A stretch of 64,000 nt of DNA, from contig BLAL01000285.1 in the NCBI GenBank assembly GCA_015698045.1, positions 1,984,001 through 2,048,000 of the forward strand, in the 5' to 3' direction. The position numbers and the translations under genes were made by a program. Origin of the DNA: Rhizophagus clarus. Its lineage: Eukaryota > Glomeromycota > Glomeromycetes > Glomerales > Glomeraceae. Shown here piece after piece: positions 54,401-64,000 of this stretch (the stretch's first letter is position 1; each line of letters opens with the position of its first letter). The notes under the pieces are model-generated. The model was not told where the DNA came from, ran no database searches, and worked only from the letters and a program-made list of their open reading frames with translations.

Positions 54401-56939
54401 ATATTTATTCTAAATAATTGATATAACAAAAAATATTAAACTTACTGATTTTCTTTTTAAATCTGTATTTTTAGTAATTTGATGTGTGATCCGGCAAGAT
54501 GCATAATTAGATTACTTGTCGAGTTCCCATTTAAATAAAGTTTTTCACAGAGTTGCTCATCCGTTATTCTAACCAAACATTCTGCACCAGTATTTCCATT
54601 ATCAAGTAATACGGGTTCCCACCATTTCCACACCCAGCTTTTATATTTGTGTATTTTTTCAAGTGTCTTTATTTTTTTGGGAACATGTGTTGATTTTTGT
54701 TTTTTTGAACATTTATTAGAAGGTCTAGAAGCAGTTTGATTAGATCCTTCAGTTTCTTCCTCTTCACTATCATAGTCGCTTAAATGTGTAAGTGGATTAA
54801 TTTCTTCAGTCATTGTGGGAAAAAAAGATTAATTTGTTAAAAAAAATCGCATGAGAATATATATAATTATGAATTTACACGATCATACTTATGATGTAAT
54901 CATTAATCTGATTTTAGATTGTAAAGTATTTCCAAAATGGGTTGGAAATAGTGAGACAATGATCTGGAAATATAAACAAAAGTGAATGTATTATACATAT
55001 ATATGAAATAGAGGTGGTTATACGAAAATATATTTTCTGGTACTTTAACTGTTTCGTGTTTGAGTATTGGATCATTGGGATGTTGAAAAAAAAAGATAGC
55101 TTATTGATTTTATTCACTTTATTGGCTGAAATTTAACTGTTTTTTTTTTACAATAAACACTTACTTTTATAACAATTTAAGTAAAAATTTGTAATTTTAT
55201 ATAATGCTTTATTATTTAGTGTTTTAAATAAAATATATAAATCTGTAAAAATCCATGAATATTTGCAGATTATTTGCGAATAAATTTTATAAATTCGTAA
55301 TACCTAGAAATAATCCGGATATCCACATTATCTGGATATTTGCATTATTTGCACAGATTATCATTCACAGATTGCTTCTCTAATTATAAATTCACTCCTG
55401 TTGCTTTTTTGCATGTTGAATATATTCTGCTTCAGGGTCTAATACGTCTTGTAATAGCTGTTTTAACTATTAAAATAAAGATAAACAAATATCGAATAAA
55501 TATTAAAATAGGTTAGGAGCAATAATCACTTTAATACCTCGTCTAAATGCCATGACCGATCATATACATACAAGAACCGCTTATTATCAGGCAATTTCTG
55601 TCTTGAATCGTCTTCAGAATCTGATTGCTCAATGGAATGACAATCATTCTGTACAAGCATTGGTAATAATTCGTCTTTATCAAATTCCTTTATGTTGGCG
55701 TCATTTCTTTCATACAATTTTATTGCCGCCTTTACTCGTCTATTTTTTTCTGTTGAATATATAAAGATTAATTTCAAATGACTAAAAAGAAGTGCATTAA
55801 AATAAAATACTGCTCACTTCAGACAATCGTGCATTCACATGCATCCTACGGTCGACTTTATCTAATTGGCCTGATAGTTATTTCCGTTGTCTATCTCTTT
55901 TATGCTTGTGAATCGATTCTAACCAGTTTGACAATTGGGTTACAAACAGATTATAATGTCCACTCATCAACCTCTTTAATTCAGGTATCAATTTTTCATA
56001 TATCTTTGCTGTCTGTTCACTAAAAGTCTTGCCGTAATCCAACCGATATTCTTCAGGTATTTGACCTTTCAAGAGGTTCTTCATTTCATCCTAAACAATA
56101 AGAGGAAATAATAAAAGCTGCATATATACATTAATACAATTCGGCTGCAAATAGTCTTGTAAAATTCTTACTCTTGCAGCTGAAGCGGCAACTTCATCAG
56201 GCGATTTCTCTCTCAATTTTAATCTTTTATTGGGGCGTTTTGGTGAATATTGCTGCGGAGAATCAATAGTCTTTCGAGGTGTGTGAAGTTGCTTAAGCCG
56301 TTGAAGTTCTTCTTGGAGAGTTTTATTCTCTTCACATAATTGGTTCGATTCATCACCAAAAATTTTATTAAACTGCCGTAGTAAGAAATTCTCCTCCTCG
56401 ACCCTACGAATACGATCTTGCAAATTATCTATTTTTCATTTTATTTCTGATACTTTGACCTTTTCCTGATTCAATTCGTTCTGTAGTCAAAGGGTTTCAT
56501 TTTTTAAATTTTCTAGCTCTAAATTACCTATTTTAAATTATAAGGATATGTATCAAATCATAACGAACAGATGTAATATAATAAATATTAAAATCACAGG
56601 TCGAATAGAGTCAAATCGGTCACCAATCGGTCATGTGACTGATTGGTAACCGATTGGTTACCTATTGATGACTGATTCTTTCAATCAGTCATCAATCAGG
56701 TATAAAATCCAAATCAGTTATCAACCGGTCATATGACTGATTGATGGCCGATTGATGTACAGTTGAATTTACCAGTTATCAATAGGTCACATATCAGATT
56801 GATGACCGATTGGTTGCTAATTAGCTTATTATATATTAGCAGATTTTTAGATTTTTTCAATAATAACGTTTTATTTATAAACTATTTTAAACTCTGATAG
56901 AAAATTTTTTTTGATAGATTTCCTGAGATTCGTATTGAT

Positions 56940-59790
56940 AAATAGAGATTCTTTTTTTTTTTGAGATTTCTAAGAGTTCGTATAGGGTATCTAATAGAAA
57001 ATTTTTTTTTATTTTCTAAGAGTTCATATGGAAAGAGTTCGTATGGGATATCTGATAGAAAATTTTTTTTTTAAGAGATTTTCTGAGTTCAGTTCGTATG
57101 TGATATCTAATAGAAAATTTTTTTTTGAGAGAGTTTGTATGGGAAGAGTTCGTATTTTCTAAGAGTTCATATGGAAAAGGTTCGTATGGGATATCTTTAA
57201 TAGAAAATTTTTTTTTAAGAGATTTTCTAATAGTTCGTATTGGAAGGGTTCATATGGGATATCTGATAGAAAATTTTTTTAAGATATTTTCTAAGAGTTC
57301 ATATGGAAAGGATTCGTATGGGTCTATGGAATATCTGATAGGAAATTTTTTTTTTTGAGAGATTTCCTAAGATTCGTATAGGATGTATTTGATAAATAGA
57401 TTTTTTTTTTTTAATTTCTAAGAGTTCATATGGGTATCTGATAGAAAATTTTTTTTTTGGGATTTTCTAAATTTATATGGGAAGAGTTCGTATTTTCCAA
57501 GAGTTCATATGGGAAGCGTTCATATAGGATATCTTTAATAGAAAATTTTTTTTAAGAGATTTTCTAAGAGGATATTTTAATAAAGATTTTTCAAGTGTTC
57601 ATATAGTAAGGGTTTGTATGGGATATCTTTGATAGAAAATTTTTTTGTGATTTTCTAAGAGTTCGTATAGGAAGAGTTCGAAAGAGTTCCGAAAAGTTCG
57701 TATGGGATAACTGATACAAAATTTTTTTTAATTTTTTAGGGATGGGATTCTTTAATAGAAAATTTTTTTGAAAGATTTCTAAAAGTTCATATGGAAAAGG
57801 TTTGTATGGGATTCTTTGATAGAAAATTTTTTTTTAAGAGTTTTTCTTAGAGTTCGTGTGGGAAGAATTCGTATGGGATATTTTGATAAAGATTTTCCAA
57901 GTGTTCATATGGGAAAGGTTCATATGAGATATCTGATAGAAAATTTTTTTGAAATTTTCTAAGAGTTCATATGGGAAGAGTTCGTATGGGATACCTGATA
58001 GAAAATTTTTTTGTGAAATTTTTTAGGGTTCATATAGAAAGGATTCATATGGGATTCTTTGATAGAAAATTTTTTTGAGAGATTTTCTAAGAGTTCATAT
58101 GGGAAGGGTTCGTATGGGTCTATGGAATATATGATAGGAAATTTTTTTCGAGAGATTTCCTAAGATTCGTATAGGATATATTTGATAAATAGATTTTTTT
58201 TTTTTGATTTCTAAGAGTTCATATGGGTATCTGATAGAAAATTTTTTTTTTAGGATTTTCTAAGTTTATATGGGAAGAGTTTGTATTTTCCAAGAGTTCA
58301 TATGAGAAGCGTTCGCATGGGATTATTTAATAGAAAATTTTTTTTTTAAGAGATTTCTAAAAGTTTATATGGAAAAGGTTCGTATGGGATTCTTTGATAG
58401 AAAATTTTTTTTAAGAGATTTTCTAAGAGTTCATATAGGAGTTCGTATGGGATATCTGATAGAAAATTTTTTTTGAAATTTTCTAAGAGTTCATATGGGA
58501 AGAGTTCGTATGGGATACCTGATAGAAAATTTTTTTGTGAAATTTTTTAGGGTTCATATAGAAAGGATTCACATGGGATTCTTTGATAGAAAATTTTTTT
58601 GAGAGATTTTCTAAGAGTTCATATGGGAAGGGTTCGTATGGGTCTATGGGATATATGATAGAAAATTTTTTTTGAGAGATTTCCTAAGATTCGTATAGGA
58701 TATATTTGATAAATAGATTTTTTTTTTTGATTTCTAAGAGTTCATATGGGTATCTGATAGAAAATTTTTTTTTAGGATTTTCTAAGTTTATATGGGAAGA
58801 GTTTGTATTTTCCAAGAGTTCATATGAGAAGCGTTCGCATGGGATTATTTAATAGAAAATTTTTTTTTGAGAGATTTCTAAAAGTTCATATGGAAAAGGT
58901 TCGTATGGGATTCTTTGATAGAAAATTTTTTTTAAGAGATTTTCTAAGAGTTCGTATAGGAGTTCGTATGGGATATCTGATAAAAAATTTTTTTGTGAAA
59001 TTTTTTAGGGTTCATATGGAAAGGATTCGCATGAGATTCTTTGATGGAAAATTTTTTGGAAGAGATTTCTAAGATTCGTATAGGATATTTTTGATAAATT
59101 GATTTTTTTTTTATTTTAAGAGTTCGTATGGGATATCTGATAGAAAAATTTTTCTTAAGAGATTTTCTAAGAGTTCGTATGAAAAGGTTCGTATGTGATT
59201 CTTTGATAGAAAATTTTTTTTTAAGAGATTTTCTTAGTTCATACTATGGAAAGAGTTCGTATGGGATATCTGTTAGAAAAGTTTTTCTTAAGAGATTTTC
59301 TAAGAGTTCATATGGAAAGGGTTCGTATGGGATTCTTTGATAGAAAATTTTTTTTAAGAGATTTTCTTAGAGTTTGTGTAGAAAGAGTTCGTATGGGATA
59401 TTTTAATAAAGATTTTCCAAGTGTGATTCATATGGTAAAGGTTCGTATGGGATATCTTTGGTAGAAAATTTTTTTGAGAATTCCTAAAAGTTTATATGGG
59501 AAGGGTTCGTATGGGATATCTGATAGGAGGGATTCTTTGATAGAAAATTTTTTTGAGAGAGATTTCCTAAGAGTTCATATGGGATATTTTGGTAGAGATT
59601 CCTTTTTTGTGAAATTTTTTAGGGTTCATATGAATATTTTTGATAGAAAATTTTTTTTTTTGAGATATCTTTTTGAGATATCCCAAGATTTGTGTAGGAA
59701 ATGATTTTTTTTTTTTGAATTTTCTAAGATTCAGAGATTTTTTTTTTTTTGAGGTTTTCTAAGAGTTTGTATGAGATATTTTTAATAGAG
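56940..59790 (+). repeat. 2.9-kb minisatellite, unit about 60-75 bp
   Basis: About 40 degenerate units contain GAGTTCATATGGGAAG, GTTCGTATGGGATATCTGAT and AGAAAATTTTTTTT, then GAGATTTTCTAA. Higher-order duplication is visible: the segment from about 57950 is repeated with few changes from about 58474, an offset of about 523 bp. Frames that read Met-Gly-Tyr-Leu-Ile-Glu-Asn-Phe-Phe type peptides arise from the repeat and shift constantly, so I do not treat them as genes. Confidence 0.85.
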
Positions 59791-60146
59791 AATTTTTTTA
59801 GATTTTGTAACATTTTTTAAAAAAAATACACTTTTTATTAAATTATAATATTAACTTTACCTTTTTTTAATATTACTAATGTTATTCTTTTTTCTATATT
59901 TTACTAAAAACTCTTCATAATACTAACTTTTTGTATTTGTGTATTTTATTATAATTATTACTAACTTTTTATATTTACGCTTTACTATTTATTTATTAAA
60001 TATTACTAACTTTATCAGTCATATACTAACATATTATTATAATGAATGTTTTTATTTTAAATACTTATTAATATAAATAAAGATACTATGTATTTTATTT
60101 GTAATTCTAAATATTATGTGCTATAATAAATTTTATTATTCGTTAT
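59791..60146. other. AT-rich spacer inside the CACAGG-ended element
   Basis: Contains scattered TTACTAACTTTT/ATACTAAC motifs (at least six between 59870 and 60035), resembling intron branch or acceptor regions of the arrays, but without clear exon-like blocks. Confidence 0.35.
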
Positions 60147-60545
60147 ATGATTTTACAAAAATTGGTCTTTCGATCATCAATTGACCATAAATTGACCATA
60201 ATTTGACCATAATTTGACCATAATTTGACCATAATTTGACCATAATTTGACCATAATTTGATCATCAATCGACCATCAATCGACCATAATTTGACCATAA
60301 TTTGACCATAATTCGACCATAATTCGACCATAATTCGACCATAATTTGACCATAATTTGACCATAATTTGACCATAATTCGACCATAATTCGACCATAAT
60401 TCGACCATAATTTGACCATAATTTGACCATAATTTGACCATGATTCGACCATAATTCGACCATAATTCGACCATAATTCGACCATAATTTGACCATCAAT
60501 CGACCATCAATCGACCATCAATCGACCATCAATTGACCATCAATC
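60147..60545 (-). repeat. 11-bp satellite AATTTGACCAT, about 35 copies
   Basis: Tandem ATAATTTGACC/ATAATTCGACC units, with ATCAATCGACC variants at both edges. TTTGACC and TTCGACC copies are clustered in alternating groups of three or four, indicating segmental duplication of about 100 bp. Since 11 is not a multiple of three, all three minus-strand frames stay open; the predicted peptides are artefacts. The unit contains the TTCGACC motif found at the ends of the CACAGG and CACTAG elements. Confidence 0.85.
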
Positions 60546-60770
60546 AACGATCATTGATCTTTCAATCGGCATGCCGATTTGGTGCCAATTTTTGACATAA
60601 TCCGGTATCAATCAGGTAGTACAATTTATTGCCAATTGAATATCGATTTGTTTGACCATTCATCAATCCTGATAGCCGATTGATAGCTGATTGATAGCTG
60701 ATTTGACATCATTCGACCTGTGAATATAACAAAAAATTCAGTTTACCCGCTTCTTTATTACTTGGTCAAA

Positions 60771-61194
60771 CACTAGTCGAAAAAGGAATATTCAGCCTTA
60801 ATGAAATTTGGCCTATATTTGACCAAAATTAAAATTATTCGACCTCAATTAGTAATGATCTATGATTAAACATATATTTGACGTTGTTGAATCATAGTCG
60901 AATGGTGTATATTAATTGAGCGTCACGTCACGTATTATATAACTAATTAAAGCTTAAAAAAAAGACTAAATTTAATGAAGTTTCTAAAACTTCTTTCCTT
61001 TTTCCTTCACCATTTCCTTTCATTTTTTACCTCCTTTCGTCCTTTCCCTATTTTTTATCTTTCCCCCTTCTTTCTTTTTCTTCCCTTCATATTTTCCTTT
61101 ATCTTTCCCTTTTCCTTCCTTTTCTTAATTTCTCTTTTCCCACTTCTCCCGCACTTTCTTTAAAAAATCCTTAACAAAACAGCTCGTTTTAAGC
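60771..61194 (+). other. CACTAG-type terminus followed by polypyrimidine tract
   Basis: CACTAGTCGAAAAAGGAATA at 60771 is a left-type end related to 27401, with GGTCGAA/TTCGACC motifs following for about 130 bp. Then 60985-61190 is almost pure pyrimidine (TTTCCTTCACCATTTCC, TTTCCCCCTTC). The 62-residue frame starting MKFLKLLSFFLHHFL at 60975 is a composition artefact, although it looks superficially like a signal peptide. The tract directly precedes a micro-exon-like array. Confidence 0.5.
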
Positions 61195-62975
61195 AGATAT
61201 TTTGGTCTCCTTTGGACGCAAAATTTCACGGTAATAATTTTTTTTCTTTAACTACTCCTAATTTAACGAATGACTTCTAAAAGTTCAGTTACTTCTTTTT
61301 ATTTAGTATTCTCTCTGATCTCTTCCTTGGATCTAGGTGAGTGAAATTGTTTTTTCTTTTAACTTTAAACGAACTTTATTAACAGTTCATTTTTTTTTGC
61401 AGGCAACCAGTTCTTTGACGTTAGGGGCCATTTCTTTTTGCGGCTCTTTAGACGCAGTGTTTCAGTAAGAGTTGTAAAGTTTAATTTTTTTATTCTATGA
61501 CTTCTAAAGGACAGTTAATAATTTCATTTTTTTTTCATTTTTTTTAGACGGTTGGCTCTTCAGTAGGATCTCGAGAGTATCTTTTTGTTTTTTTTTCATT
61601 TCTTTTAAACGGTTGGCTCTTCGGTAAGATCTCGGGAGTATCTTTTCATTTTATTTTGATGTTTTACGACATTTACTAATGACTCGTTTTTACTCTTTTT
61701 TAGACGGCTAACTCTTCAGTTTGTGTAGGATTTCGGTGAGTATTTTAATTTTTTCGTTTTATTTTGTGGTTTTTATGATGTTTATTAACAACTTGTTTTA
61801 CTCCTTTTAGATAGTTGATACTCGTGTGGAATTTGGTAGCAACGAGACAGTTTTAACAACTTGGCTTTTAGTGAGTTTTAATATTTTTTTTTATTTTTAA
61901 TTAAATTTATTTTTTTAATGAATCATGTATTAATATTTTGATTATTTTAATTATAGACGGCTAATTTTCAACATCTTTGATATAATTTCGGTAAGATGAA
62001 ATATTCAGTTTATTTATTTAACGAAACGATTACTAATGTTTCGATTCTCTATTTTTTTTAGGCGAGTTCAGTTTTTTTGACGTAAGAATTCGGCGAGTAT
62101 TTTTTTTTTAAAGATTTCTTTCGCCTTTTGAAAAATAATTACTAATTTATTTTTTCTTTTTTTTAGATAATTTGTTCCTTGGCTCTCTGGACGTGAAATT
62201 CGACAAGAATGATCTTTGATGAACCTCCAATCTTTGGATGTGTGGATTTGATGGTGTGTTTTTTTAATGCAAGAATTTGGTGAGTATTTTTTTTTAAAGA
62301 TTTCTTTTGCCTTTTGAAAAATAATTACTAATTTATTTTTTCTTTTTTTTTAGGCAGTTTATTCCTCAGCTCTCTGGACGCGAAATTTGACAAGAATGAT
62401 CTTTGACGAACCTCTGATCTTTGGATGTGTGGATTTGATGGTATGTTTTTTTAATGCAAGAATTCGGTGAGTATTTTTTTTTAAAGATTTCTTTCGCCTT
62501 TTAAAAAATAATTACTAATTTATTTTTTCTTTTTTTTAGATAATTTGTTCCTCGGCTCTCTGAATGCAAAATTCGACAAGAATGATCTTTGACGAACCTC
62601 CGATTTTTGGATGTGTGGATTTGATGGTGTGTTTTTTTAATGCAAGAATTTGACGAGTATTTTTTTTTAAAGATTTCTTTCGCCTTTTGAAAAATAATTA
62701 CTAATTTATTTTTTCTTTTTTTTAGGCAGTTTGTTCCTTGGCTCTCTGAGCGCGAAATTCGACAAGAATGATCTTTGACGAACCTCTGATCTTTAGATGT
62801 GTGGATTTGATGGTGTGTTTTTTTAATGCAAGAATTCGGCAAGTATGTTTTTTTTAAGATTTCTTTCACCTTTTAAAAAATAATTACTAATTTATTTTTT
62901 CTTTTTTTTTTAGACAATTTATTCTTCAGCTCTCTGGACGCGAAATTCGGTAAGAATGATTTAGGATTTTTTAGG
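61195..62975 (+). repeat. Micro-exon/intron array, including five 186-bp units
   Basis: From 61195 to 62080 about eight diverse blocks follow acceptors such as TTTTTTTTTGCAG and TTTTTTTTAG and precede GTGAG/GTAAG donors. Examples contain GTTCTTTGACGTTAGG, ACGGCTAACTCTTCAG and CGGTTGGCTCTTC. From about 62080 to 62975 the array becomes regular: nearly identical units of about 186 bp with AATTACTAATTTATTTTTTC (branch and pyrimidine tract), TTTTAG, a block with TTCCTCGGCTCTCTGGACG and GAAATTCGACAAGAATGATC, and GGTGAGTATTTTT. Branch-like TTACTAAT lies 25-30 bases before each AG. The blocks have no shared open frame. Confidence 0.7.
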
Positions 62976-63402
62976 ATACTTGATTGTGTAGATGATGGTT
63001 GTGGATATAATGGCGGATAGATTAATGTGAATAATAACAAGTGATAATATATAGATAGATAAATATTAGATAGATTTTTATATAATATTATAATATGTAA
63101 CTATAAATAAAATGTTAATAAAACCTATTATTTGACCTTGAAAAACCTCTAGTTCGACCTATTTATCAATTATATTCAGATTATATACAGTAGTCGAATA
63201 TAGTTTTTTTTAGGGTCGAATAAATATGTAATAATGTCCTAATATAGGTAAAATGATGGTCGAATTTTCTTTCTGAATGTTGGACGATTGGCACCCTAAA
63301 TACGCCAAAAAAATTGGCCTCAATTTGACATAGGTTAGATCATCATTCGACCTATATTCGACCTGGTCAAATTTAGGCCGAATTGTCTTTTTTCGACTAG
63401 TG

Positions 63403-64000
63403 GAACATTTCTTGGTGCTCCTTTTTCGTGATGTGAATGGTAACTTTTCAGTACATTAATATTAAGATATCTTTTAATAATATTAGAAGTTCATTGAAAT
63501 TGAGTTTGAGTTTGACTTAATGAGGCTAAAATATCTTGCAAAACAATGAGTCTAAAGGGAGCTGTAGTATTAGTATTTAGTGATGTTAGTGTTGAAGCAA
63601 TATTTCGTGGTGTGGCAATATTTCGTGGTATAGACAAGGCGGTGGTATTAGTTGGTGTTGACGCTCGTGGTGTGGCAATATTTTGTGGTGTAGTATTAGT
63701 TAGTATTGACGCTCGTGGTGTGGCAATATTTTGTCGTGTAGTATTAGTTGGTGTTGACGCTCGTGATGTGGCAATATTTTGTGGTGTAGTATTAGTTGGT
63801 ATTAACGCTCATAATGTGGTAATATTTTGTGGTGTAGTATTAGTTGGTATTAACGCTCGTGATGTGGCAATATTTCATGATGTAGATGAAACGGTGGTAT
63901 TAGTTGATGTTGGTGTTGAAGCAATATTTTGTGGAGGAGTTGATATTGTATGTGGCAATGATATAGACGAACCAGCAATATCTGGTGAAGGAGCATTTGG
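63403..64000 (-). pseudogene. Minisatellite encoding a 16-residue Thr/Pro repeat (edge-truncated)
   Basis: At about 63595-63905 a 48-bp unit (GGTGTAGTATTAGTTGG, then GACGCTCGTGGTGTGG) repeats about five or six times. Since 48 is three times 16, the minus strand gives a repeat reading QNIATPRASTPTNTTP, preceded from the window edge by PNAPSPDIAGSSISLP. Some units have TGA where others have CGA, so the frame is interrupted. Downstream the frame reads RLIVLQDILASLSQTQTQ. This looks like a decayed low-complexity protein gene whose start lies beyond 64000. Its 3' end abuts the CACTAG end at 63402. No family recognised. Confidence 0.4.

Larger units (their letters stand above)
28662..54813 (-). pseudogene. 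hAT-1 transposase, split by the Polinton-like element
   Basis: Segments on the minus strand: 54813-54457 with an acidic N-terminus and a BED-like finger (KSWVWKWWEPV, then HLAGSHI); 54373-53732 with the RNase-H-fold core (VNLTTDLWTARNRQGFIGV, TTDNGSNIKKAIKDM, CTTHTLKLVVGKGL); 53600-53256 with TQWNSSFLAWKRLLEVK; 53201-53044; then, beyond the 23.9-kb insert, 29139-28662 with DPRIKSLGFVD and the hAT C-terminal dimerisation block TSSKRLFSDAGNLLTAKR. After removal of the insert and one TCAAGT copy the two sides join in frame within ALLDPRIKS, a well-known hAT motif. An in-frame TGA at about 53990 and a Gln in place of the usual Arg in the TRW motif suggest the copy had decayed. The frame at 53985-53936 stays open in the same reading frame after that stop. 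Confidence 0.8.
28312..55382 (-). mobile_element. hAT-1 transposon (27 kb with nested inserts, about 3.2 kb alone)
   Basis: The left end TAGTGAAGCGATC and the inverted right end TAGAGAAGCAATC match, and the element is flanked by the perfect 8-bp direct repeat ATTATAAA (28304-28311 and 55383-55390). Subterminal regions hold scattered ATCCGGATA/ATATCTGCGAAT-type motifs on both sides. It encodes a minus-strand hAT transposase, interrupted by the Polinton-like element. The insertion lies inside an exon of the coiled-coil gene. Confidence 0.85.
27857..56530 (-). pseudogene. Unrecognised coiled-coil gene, split by hAT-1
   Basis: Multi-exon minus-strand gene. The first visible exon (about 56530-56150) encodes a Leu/Glu-rich coiled coil followed by a basic stretch. 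The next exons include GHYNLFVTQLSNWLESIHKH (from about 56093) and RFLYVYDRSWHLDE (ending 55538 before GTATTA). Another runs from 55466 (DVLDPEAEYIQHAKKQQ) across the hAT-1 site to 28031 (SSKPFKNTPEWALDKM; donor GTAAGT). The last, 27949-27857, encodes KKRKRKGRATKDEELHEIF and ends DADKYY. Removing hAT-1 and one TSD copy joins the frame exactly. In-frame stops (two TGA in the coiled coil, TAA at about 55878, TGA beside the hAT site, TAA near 27944) show decay. The charged C-terminus looks like a nuclear or nucleic-acid-binding tail. I do not recognise the family; it may be the gene of the outer CACTAG-ended element. Confidence 0.55.
56595..60722. mobile_element. 4.1-kb CACAGG-ended element, TSD AAT
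   Basis: The left end CACAGGTCGAATAGAGTCAA and the inverse of the right end, CACAGGTCGAATGATGTCAA, match over about 20 bp. They are flanked by the 3-bp repeat AAT (56592-56594 and 60723-60725). Subterminal regions (56600-56820 and 60546-60715) are rich in CCGATTGAT/ATCAATCGG motifs in both orientations. Body: a 2.9-kb minisatellite, an AT-rich spacer and an 11-bp satellite. No transposase. The terminus and 3-bp duplication match the 352-bp foldback at 10870-11221, so this is a large non-autonomous CACTA-like member. Confidence 0.7.
27401..63402. mobile_element. Outer inverted-repeat pair with CACTAG ends (CACTA-like)
   Basis: The sequence starting CACTAGTCGAAAAAGGACAA at 27401 runs for about 290 bp and reappears inverted at about 63120-63402, ending CGACTAGTG, with roughly 90 percent identity by eye. 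Both arms carry repeated GGTCGAA/TTCGACC motifs, as expected of subterminal repeats. The pair could be the TIRs of a CACTA-like element of about 4.8 kb that swelled to 36 kb by nested insertions; it encloses the coiled-coil gene and a micro-exon-like array. Against this, the 3-bp flanks differ (AAG left, GAA right), and a second left-type end lies at 60771. It may be a chimera of two elements. Confidence 0.45.

Noticed and set aside
57125..59704. Open frames reading Met-Gly-Tyr-Leu-type repeats
   Set aside because: Products of the minisatellite; they start and stop with indels in the unit and shift frame repeatedly.
56940..59790. CRISPR-like regular repeat
   Set aside because: Units are degenerate, contiguous and without unique spacers, and the genome is eukaryotic.
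60143..60499. Minus-strand frames of about 70-118 residues with WSNYGQIMV-type repeats
   Set aside because: The 11-bp satellite keeps all three frames open, so these are artefacts.

Overview
This is a very AT-rich eukaryotic window (long A/T homopolymers, short introns with GTAAG donors and T-rich tracts before AG). It is almost entirely built from transposable elements and tandem arrays. The transposase families seen (Plavaka/KDZ-like, Tnp2-type, hAT, P-like) and the base composition suggest a repeat-rich early-diverging fungus. A Glomeromycotina genome such as Rhizophagus is my best guess; that is inference from remembered family styles, not a search result. I found no convincing intact housekeeping gene, tRNA, rRNA or CRISPR array.

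Left part (1-27.4 kb). A decayed Plavaka-like transposase gene is split into a 5' piece (1.76-2.34 kb) and a 3' piece (8.74-12.33 kb). Between and inside these lie a 1.45-kb retroposed insert with an 18-bp target-site duplication (TSD), a 352-bp perfect foldback element and a 931-bp terminal-inverted-repeat (TIR) element. From 3.6 to 19.2 kb there are several tandem arrays whose units look like a micro-exon plus a complete short intron, on either strand. From 20 to 27 kb a Tnp2-type transposase relic (minus strand) is broken by TIR elements filled with AT-rich palindromic satellites, one of which carries a nested hAT-type MITE.

Centre (27.4-63.4 kb). This is a Russian doll of mobile elements, and four of its levels are supported by matching TSDs. 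An unrecognised coiled-coil gene (minus strand, decayed) is interrupted by hAT-1 (28312-55382, TSD ATTATAAA). The hAT-1 transposase gene is interrupted by a 23.9-kb Polinton/Maverick-like element (29146-53037, TSD TCAAGT). Its right TIR is interrupted by a P-like transposon (44016-52822, TSD GTTATAT), whose transposase gene is interrupted by hAT-2 (48101-51421, TSD AGAAAAAT). For the two hAT insertions and the Polinton-like insertion, removing the insert and one TSD copy restores the interrupted reading frame. An outer pair of about 290-bp inverted repeats ending in CACTAG encloses the whole region.

The Polinton-like element carries an rve integrase with chromodomain, a packaging ATPase, a family-B DNA polymerase fused to an OTU-like N-terminus, an SF3 helicase, zinc-ribbon proteins and a 2-cysteine-adaptor protein. 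Where a double-jelly-roll capsid and adenain-like protease would be expected, I instead see a retrotransposon-style Gag followed by a retropepsin-like protease, linked by an A9 slippery stretch with the geometry of a -1 frameshift. This is the most unusual system in the window. Several of its genes contain single in-frame stops, and the helicase gene is split by a second 931-bp TIR element, so this copy is probably defective.

Right part (56.6-64 kb). A 4.1-kb CACAGG-ended element (TSD AAT) is filled with a 2.9-kb minisatellite and an 11-bp satellite. A polypyrimidine tract and another micro-exon-like array follow. The window ends in a 48-bp minisatellite that reads as a 16-residue Thr/Pro-rich repeat on the minus strand.
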